From Phallusia fumigata (taxonomy: Eukaryota; Chordata; Ascidiacea; Phlebobranchia; Ascidiidae), in the NCBI GenBank assembly GCA_008931825.1, contig QXVZ01008299.1:1-26106 (forward strand): a DNA stretch of 26,106 bases, read 5' to 3'. This document shows, in pieces, positions 19,973 to 26,106 of the stretch. How positions within the stretch are numbered: position 1 is the stretch's first letter; each line of letters begins with the position of its first letter. The notes beneath the pieces were generated by a model, which was not told the DNA's origin, did no database searches, and saw only the letters and a program-made list of their open reading frames with translations. The position numbers and the translations under genes were made by a program.

Positions 19973-22383
19973 CTAGTATGTAATGTGTAATTTACTAAAA
20001 AAATTGGCTTTAGTATATATGAAACTGCATGATACGTTTAAGTTAGATGAACAAGAAATTGCCAGTTTGCAAATGTTTTTACATTTTTTTGTTTAAACCA
20101 AACTAGATGTAAGCAGTTTAAAACGAAAGGACTCGCTCCAGTCCTTGGTGATCGGTTCTTCCGGAGACTGAATTAGACATATTAGTTATGGGGTGTCCGT
20201 TTACCAACCCAGCGCTCCTCCTACTGCTGTTGATGCGCATAAACTAAAACATTTGCCACCTAACACATTTGGGGTGAAAATTATTACACACTACAGTAGT
20301 ATACTACACGAATTTCTCCAACACAATAATAGTCCATTATGAGTACCGCTGTTTAAACAATTGCCCTGTACCCTTCCTTCCGGAGCTTAAAATTATACGG
20401 AAGAGTTTCTTTTGGTGTTTCTTTTTATGTCGAATTCCACCCTTTTTACCTAACACGGGCAGTTAGTCTTGTGTAGCTGCAGCTCGTTCAGTCTTGATCC
20501 ACTAATTGTTCCCTTCACTTTTTCGCGCTCCATAACGCTTTGACGTTGCGCAGCTGATTCGTGATTGTTTTAGTGCAATTGTGTCGCTACCCCCCCCCCC
20601 ACCAAGCGAAATAAACTCAACNTAGCTCGACAACATGTAAATATCTCCCATACCATCCACTTCGTATAACATTCGGGTAAGCGGTATCAAAAAACAAACT
20701 GCATTTAAAAACTCTTTTTATGGAAACTTAATGACAAGAACACATGATCGAATCGAATCGTCAACCGGTTGCGAATTATGTGACGTCACGCGTTCAATTC
20801 GCCGAAACGCAAATTTACATGTCTACCCAACCGAATCGCTTTCAAGGTTTTCACCTTCCCGCCAAAATATTTAGTTATTACGTCATAGTTATGAACAAAC
20901 GTAAGGATGCAGTATTGTTTGCGTGTGTGTGTGTGTTCCTACATTGGAAGCACGAAGGCAAGCAGTTGAAAGCCTGCAAATCATTCAAACTCCATGCGGT
21001 ACTCTTCTGTAAGAGTTTTCGCAGATTTACAAAAATCTGCTGGTTCTTTTGGGATTTACGTTTCCTTAATAATCTGCTGAAGCAGAGTTGTGTTTTTGTA
21101 ATCCAGATGTTTTTTTTTGCTAAAATTATTTATTACCTTCAGCGTCTTTAACTTTAAAATAAAAAACATCGCGGTGATATGGGGTGCAAAAAGTCAATTT
21201 TTTCAAACTAGCCCTATTTGCAAGTTAACGGACTGTTCGCGCAAAATGCCTGTAAGCGTATTGACGTGGTAAGCGTGTTCAAACTACCTGTTTCAGGCGT
21301 ATTGGCCATCGGAGATCTCCAATACGCTTTGCCTTCTTTCTTTTTTGAAAATTAGAGAAATGCGTGTCGATTAAGCGTGTCGAATACGCTTAAAAGCGCC
21401 ATGTAAAAAGGCTTAATAAACACGGCATCCTGTGAGGCTGTGATCATCCACGGTGTTCCTCTCAAGAAATGTGATAAAGCGTTGGCGCATGTTTGCGACA
21501 GTTAGATGGTTATATGCTTCCTGTTGCTTCTCATGTTACGTTGTTGCATTTCAATTAACGCGGTTAGCACACATTAGGTAGAAGTAGACGATCAAACCAA
21601 ACATAGATTTGGGGCACACGCGTGTTGGTGTTTGGGGTAAAAAATGAGGTAGGTTTTATTCTAAGTTTTATTATTTCCCAGTTGTGCGCTAAACTGTAGC
21701 TGTATCGTCTGAATTCAATATTGGTTCCAGTTAGTCCCTTGAAGTTCCTATCTATAAATATCTCCGATAACTAAATCAGGGACGCGACAAAACCGGAAGT
21801 AATGTTTCTTAAGAAAAGCAGCTGACGTTGGCATGTTGAAGAAAACTAGAATTAGTCAAGAGTATATATTCAGTATGCGATAGGGCTGGAGAGTAGTTTG
21901 CAAAACTGTTTTGCTCAGGTATAAAGGGAATTTATGCGGTAAAACTACTGCTAGGTTTTTAAACTCGTAATTTCAAGGTCAAGGGTTTATAAATGTTATC
22001 ACCACTACAACTTCACCATTGATTTATTGGTAAAAGAGACAAACATTATTCAGGGCAGGCATGTTGATAGCCGTACGTGTGTGCTCTTGTTTATTGTCGG
22101 TAGTTTAAGTGGATGATCTCATCAACTGTATACTGGTTTGAAAACGATTGCGCAGAGAAGTAATAATAAAGTTACACTAAAACAGGAACATGACACAGAT
22201 AGATACACAATGTGCAGGCTGGATTGTGTGAGTCTGTTGCATGATTCAGGAGTTTAAAAGCAATACATGTTCTTCAGGTGAAAAAGCTTTGTAGTACAAA
22301 GTTAACTACGTACAACTATTCACCCTACAGCAAGTAGCCAGCGGCCAAAGGCAACGTATACTAAAACAGCACACTATAGCAAA
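19973..22383. other. Intergenic region upstream of gene C
   Basis: No gene is supported. A run of 12 C follows 20590, with a single N at 20622; a short (gt)n tract lies near 20930. A plus-strand frame of 135 codons at 20744-21151 has no family motif and a Phe/Lys/Cys-rich, chance-like composition. Short motifs of the form AAGCGTRTT cluster at 21254-21391. TGACGTCA occurs at 20781-20788. Confidence 0.5.
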
Positions 22384-22384
22384 A

Positions 22385-22492
22385 CTCAATAGGAAGATAC
22401 AAGCCAGTACTTGTGTGTAAAACATATTCAGCGTTTGTCGAAACGTAGAATTTGTTTTACACACAAGTACTGGCTTGTATCTTCCTATTGAG
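22385..22492. repeat. Perfect 40-bp inverted repeat (long hairpin)
   Basis: Arms 22385-22424 and 22453-22492 are exact reverse complements (left arm starts ctcaataggaagatacaagc), with a 28-nt spacer. The spacer itself can fold through attc/gaat and cgttt-gtcg-aaacg. It lies 160 bp upstream of the gene C start codon. No mismatch is present, so it is young, maintained, or an assembly foldback. It could be a hairpin RNA source, a foldback element or a cruciform. No function is claimed. Confidence 0.85.
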
Positions 22493-22652
22493 AATATTCA
22501 AAACCGTAAATTGTGTACCTAAGTATAGGAAAACTGTTTTCGGGACTTAAATTAATTTGTGCTTTCAGAAGAGTTTATCACTTAACAGAAAGTAGCAGCA
22601 ACTAAAACAAATAAAAACTCATTGTGCATTCATGTAAAGCCTGATCATTGCA

Positions 22653-22722
22653 ATGACTGGCCATTGCTTTAGCAAGATTTTGGTTTTCCTGGTGATTCAA
22701 TACTCGAAAGGACAAACCAACA
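22653..22722 (+). CDS. Gene C exon 1: signal peptide
   Basis: ATG at 22653, hydrophobic core ILVFLVI, then YSKGQTN and donor a|gtaag at phase 1. It is equivalent to gene B exon 1 and one residue shorter. Confidence 0.8.
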
Positions 22723-25700
22723 GTAAGTTACACATTATGCATTGTGTTTTGTTTTTTCAAATAATAAGAATTACAATATGTCATTCTCGCTTCATAGCGG
22801 TTTGTTTGCTGGCACATTTGCTATTTAAAAGTTTTAAGCAGGGTTATAGAAACACCGATTTAACAGTGGCTTGCATAACGAAACACAACATCATAAGCAA
22901 GGTGGTTGCGCCAATACTGTGGACAACAAGACAACATCAAACTAATTAATTCTCATTAAAGGTTGCGGCAAATCTTCAATAGCAGTGAAGGATAGTGTGT
23001 TGATATTATCTGACGATCTTGTGGATGCGAACACTGCACAGGAGAAATGTTCCTTGCTGGGTGGAAATCTTGCCATGACTGATGACCCACAGATTAACAC
23101 AACTCTGACTCAACTCATGACAGAGAAATACACAACAGGTTCGGATATGAATGCGAGGATTTAACGGGAAATAAACCCCGCAAACTGAAACACTGATCAT
23201 ATTATTTGCGATTATGCGTAATTAAAATGGCAAAAAACACAATCCTACGATGAAAAGTATTTTTTCAATTTGCTCCGAAAAATAAATCCTTATTGTTTCC
23301 ATTGTTCCCCTGGTTTTCTCGGGCTAACTTGGTTAAATGCTGATTGCAAATTGTTTCAGATTTGCAGCGGGTTTATGTTTTTTACGATCCCATCACGTAT
23401 GAACGATACAGATACTCATACAGTTCGACTGAAGTAGATTTCTGGAAGAGTACAAAACAACTCGGACATCTGTGGTATTTCGACTTACATAACAGGTAAA
23501 CTCTTTCGATAGCAACAAACTAGATGTCATACATTAAAACTAAAGAAGCATGTTTTCCAACTGCAGCAATCCTGAAAACACAAGTCAACCAATTTTCTTC
23601 TGCGATGCCTGGACAGGCCAGCCCAATTACAAGTGGGGTGTGACTATTGGAAAAAATTGTCAATTCCTGGAAAACGGAAAACCAAATGGTTGTGTCAACT
23701 GATTGGCTTTACATTACCCTCTTTAGCTCAGTGACTTCTAGCTTAGTAACTTTTAACAGATCATAATGAGAAGCCAAAACTAAAGTCATTGTATTCACAC
23801 AGATTTACAACAATTTCACAGCTATTTCAGGCTTGTCCTATGAAAATTATACAATAAAAAGGAATTTTTTTTGTCCAAATGGGAAAAAAACTAACACAAC
23901 GCAAACCTTGACAAAAAGCATAATCCTGATTGATGATTTTTATCGCTGAAATTTTTTTTACGATAATGCGAGAGACTTACTGCGATCTTCAAGTTTTTAA
24001 TTTTAAAGCTTTTAGTTTCAGGAATATAAATTGGCTCGCGAAAAAGCACTTTTACTAAGTACACATAGTGTGCATTATTTTATGAAATAAATAATTGTTT
24101 GCAGGATGGACATTACGGTTTAAATTGTTTTCTTATAACAAAACCACAAAAGGTGAGATGGAGATATACAATTATTTCGGTGAAAAGCCCCCNCGCTGTG
24201 GGCTCGAACAAATTGCGAAACGTCAATGAGTCATATAGAAATATCACACAATACAAAGGATCGTTCCTGGCACCAAGTGAGTGTATGGTTTAAAATTACA
24301 GGACGAAGGCAAAATCGGTCGAACGCATCAGCACAACATCATGTGTTTTTTGTTTTTTAGGTATTGATGTTTGTGTTGGTGCTCGTTACAATACGTCGTT
24401 GCGTGGTTGGTATTGGAGCGACGGATCTCCGGCAAATTTCCCCGTTTCCAACGTCACAACTTGTCAGCAGGGAGCGTTGCATTATGGGATCGGGTGGGAG
24501 CAGTCTAGCATGAAATGTAATGGGGAACCGGCTTACTACGCTTGCCAAGTTAAACGTGAGTGATTACAACAAAGAAACCCATGTCAAGCCCGTCAAATAA
24601 TATGAAACGTTTTCTTTTTGCATTTAAAGCTACAGACAAAATGCGGTGACTTATTTTAAACTCTCTCAGTCCCATTGATATGTACTGGTGCATCTAGTCG
24701 GCTTTAACTTGTCTAAAACCTCCTGTTGCTGCATTTCAATTTACCATCTTGTCTCACTTTTTAGTCAGAGCAACAGCGAATACATTTAAATGCAACGCTT
24801 CAACTATGGTGGTTAGTTGGACTGGACTTGATCAAATTATCGACAACAGAAATATATATGCACAGGTAGTCTACTCTGTCACACATACGTAATTTTAAAT
24901 GTAGGGTTTATTTTACTTGTTGCCAAATGTATTTAGGTTGAAATTCATGTTTTGGAACTGAACAAAAGAACTTACGCACTGTATGCAGATCTATCGACAA
25001 CCATTGGAAGCCTCAGTTTTGCCACGGATTATAACATCAAGGTATATATTAACAGGCGGCGAGACGTAATTCATTCGTCTACTGTAAAAAATGAATGACA
25101 TTTATCCTGCAATGAAGTTAATGATTACCTATAAATAACAATAACGTAAATTACGTCGCACTCATCACAGGCTTTGCGTCATCAACCAATTTTTTACCAT
25201 AAGGAGTCGCAAAAATGCTAGACATTATGCTTAAAGCTTTTAGAAACAGTAAATTATAAATCAACTTTGCTATAAAACCATATCAACACAACAATTTGGT
25301 CGTACTAATGCTTACAGATTACTGCAATGCTTAACGGCTGCCTAAATGCTAACATCTCAACGTTCATACCGTTAAGAACCTATCGAAGCCCCCCATCGAG
25401 TTGTTATCCATCAGGTAAGAAAATGAACTACATTGGTGTGGTATTTTTCCTTTTTTCCTTATTTTTCCTTAATCTTCGTGAGTTTCACAACGATTTTTGT
25501 AGTAAACGCGACTGCAGAGACCTTTCCATGCAACGCCTCAATTGTGGTTGTAAGTTGGACTGGACTTGATCAATTTATCAGCAACAACGATCTAATAGCG
25601 CAGGTACCAACGAAATTTGTGAATTTGTGAATACCAAGGCATTGATATTGTGTTTTTGTGCTGGTTTGTGCGTGTAGGATTTGTGGCTGTTTTATCATCT

Positions 25701-25857
25701 GCAATTTTAAAAATTTCTTTTTAAAAATATATTTGCCATCAAATACATACAGGTTGAGATTCGCGTCCAGAGTTTGAATCAAACATACTCCGTTCCGTAT
25801 TCAGAAAATTCGACTACACTAGACAACCTTTTACATTCCATTTTGTATGACATTCAG
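22653..25857 (+). CDS. Gene C (5' part): paralog of gene B, lectin-like plus FN3 receptor
   Basis: Exons: 22653-22722, 22962-23138, 23360-23495, 23567-23688, 24105-24276, 24361-24555, 24765-24865, 24937-25041, 25318-25414, 25503-25603 and 25753-25857. Phases follow gene B throughout. About 460 residues are visible: signal peptide (MTGHCFSKILVFLVIQYSKG), lectin-like domain with insertion, FN3-1 and two thirds of FN3-2. The remaining FN3 exon, TM and cytoplasmic part lie past the window, so it cannot be told whether this is a phosphatase like B or a short-tail form like A. Exon 24105-24276 contains an N at 24193 that makes it one base too long for the frame. Exons 2 and 6 are much closer to gene B than exons 3 and 4. 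Confidence 0.8.
22962..24555 (+). CDS. Gene C exons 2-6: C-type-lectin-like domain with insertion
   Basis: Exon 2 has the first Cys and the LGGNLAMT signature. Exon 3 (23360-23495) reads LQRVYVFYDPITYERYRYSY. Exon 4 (23567-23688) holds FFCDAW and KWGVTIGKNC. Exon 5 (24105-24276) ends FLAPS. Exon 6 (24361-24555) has DVCVGARYN, GWYWSDGSP, two internal Cys and YYACQ. Exon sizes are 177, 136, 122, 172 and 195 nt, against 177, 136, 119, 159 and 195 in gene B. An extra Cys (DVCVG) replaces Leu226 of gene B. Dropping one base at the C-run with N (24193) restores GEKPPAVGSNKLRNVNES in frame, so the break is probably a consensus error or an indel allele. Confidence 0.75.
23689..24104 (+). other. Gene C intron 4
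   Basis: 416 bp, gttgtg to ttgcag, AT-rich, with nothing recognised. Confidence 0.5.
24765..25414 (+). CDS. Gene C exons 7-9: FN3 domain 1
   Basis: Exons 24765-24865 (101 nt), 24937-25041 (105 nt) and 25318-25414 (97 nt), phases 1-0-0-1, as in gene B. Landmarks: FKCNASTMVVSWTGLDQ, VEIHVLELNKRTYALYA, ITAMLNGC and a closing PPSSCYPS. Confidence 0.75.
25503..25857 (+). CDS. Gene C exons 10-11: FN3 domain 2 (partial)
   Basis: Exons 25503-25603 (101 nt) and 25753-25857 (105 nt): FPCNASIVVVSWTGLDQF and VEIRVQSLNQTYSVPYS, ending ILYDIQ at a gtaagc donor. The third 97-nt exon would lie beyond 26106. The last 249 bases are intron with no feature. Confidence 0.75.
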
Positions 25858-26106
25858 GTAAGCAACGTTGTTTGGCGTTAAAAAATCCATTAACAACAGT
25901 TGATTTCTAGCCCTTTACACGCAGTTACATTTTCACATGGCCTTTGATAATTTGACATTGTCGACGTTTCGCGACATAACCTAGAAAACTTTATGACAAA
26001 GTGAACAATATCCATTTACGTTTTAAATTACACATAGCTCGCGCACAACAAAATGTTGCAGATCATACTTTTTTTACTTGCACAGTCGCAAAACGCTTTT
26101 TTACCA

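Noticed and set aside
20744..21151. 135-codon plus-strand frame in the intergenic region
   Set aside because: No family motif, signal or splice partner is visible; composition is Phe/Lys-rich and it spans a (gt)n tract. Treated as chance.
1..26106. CRISPR array, bacterial operon or phage features
   Set aside because: Split genes with GT-AG introns and animal receptor domains rule out a prokaryotic reading; no regularly spaced repeats were seen.

Overview
This is eukaryotic, animal-type DNA. It is AT-rich, its genes are split into many short exons (mostly 62-203 nt), nearly all introns are GT-AG, and it carries small non-autonomous hAT-like elements. Compact intron-rich genes, tandem lineage-specific receptors and strongly polymorphic duplicated contig ends suggest a tunicate such as Ciona. 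That is an inference; no marker gene proves it.

The window holds part of a tandem, same-strand cluster of three paralogous type I membrane receptors. Gene A (207-1495, 3' end only) has the last third of an FN3 domain, a transmembrane helix and a short cytoplasmic tail with two tyrosine motifs, and stops without a phosphatase. Gene B (5741-18178) appears complete: 28 exons and a predicted 1117 residues. It has a signal peptide, a C-type-lectin-like ectodomain with a large insertion, two FN3 domains, one transmembrane helix, an apparently active tyrosine phosphatase domain (D1) and a degenerate second one (D2). Gene C (22653 to the window end) repeats the ectodomain plan of B and is cut by the window inside its second FN3, so its cytoplasmic end is not visible.

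The three genes share exon sizes and phases. Each FN3 is a 303-nt, three-exon cassette (101+105+97 nt, phase 1 to phase 1), and the TM exon is 118 nt in both A and B. Divergence between B and C is concentrated in the middle exons of the lectin-like region. A reasonable hypothesis is a family of surface recognition receptors whose similar ectodomains connect to different outputs: a phosphatase in B and phosphorylatable tyrosines in A.

The assembly needs care. Four single N characters (2397, 14269, 15447, 19747) sit exactly at the joints of near-identical direct repeats. These look like unmerged contig or haplotype overlaps, not true duplications. Two of them fall inside gene B and make D2 exons appear two or three times. 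Another N (24193) adds one base to a C-run and breaks the frame of gene C.

Intergenic DNA (about 1496-5740 and 18179-22652) has no recognisable gene. It holds polyadenylation signals, a hAT-type MITE, a cluster of AAGCGTRTT-like motifs and a perfect 40-bp inverted repeat 160 bp upstream of the gene C start codon.
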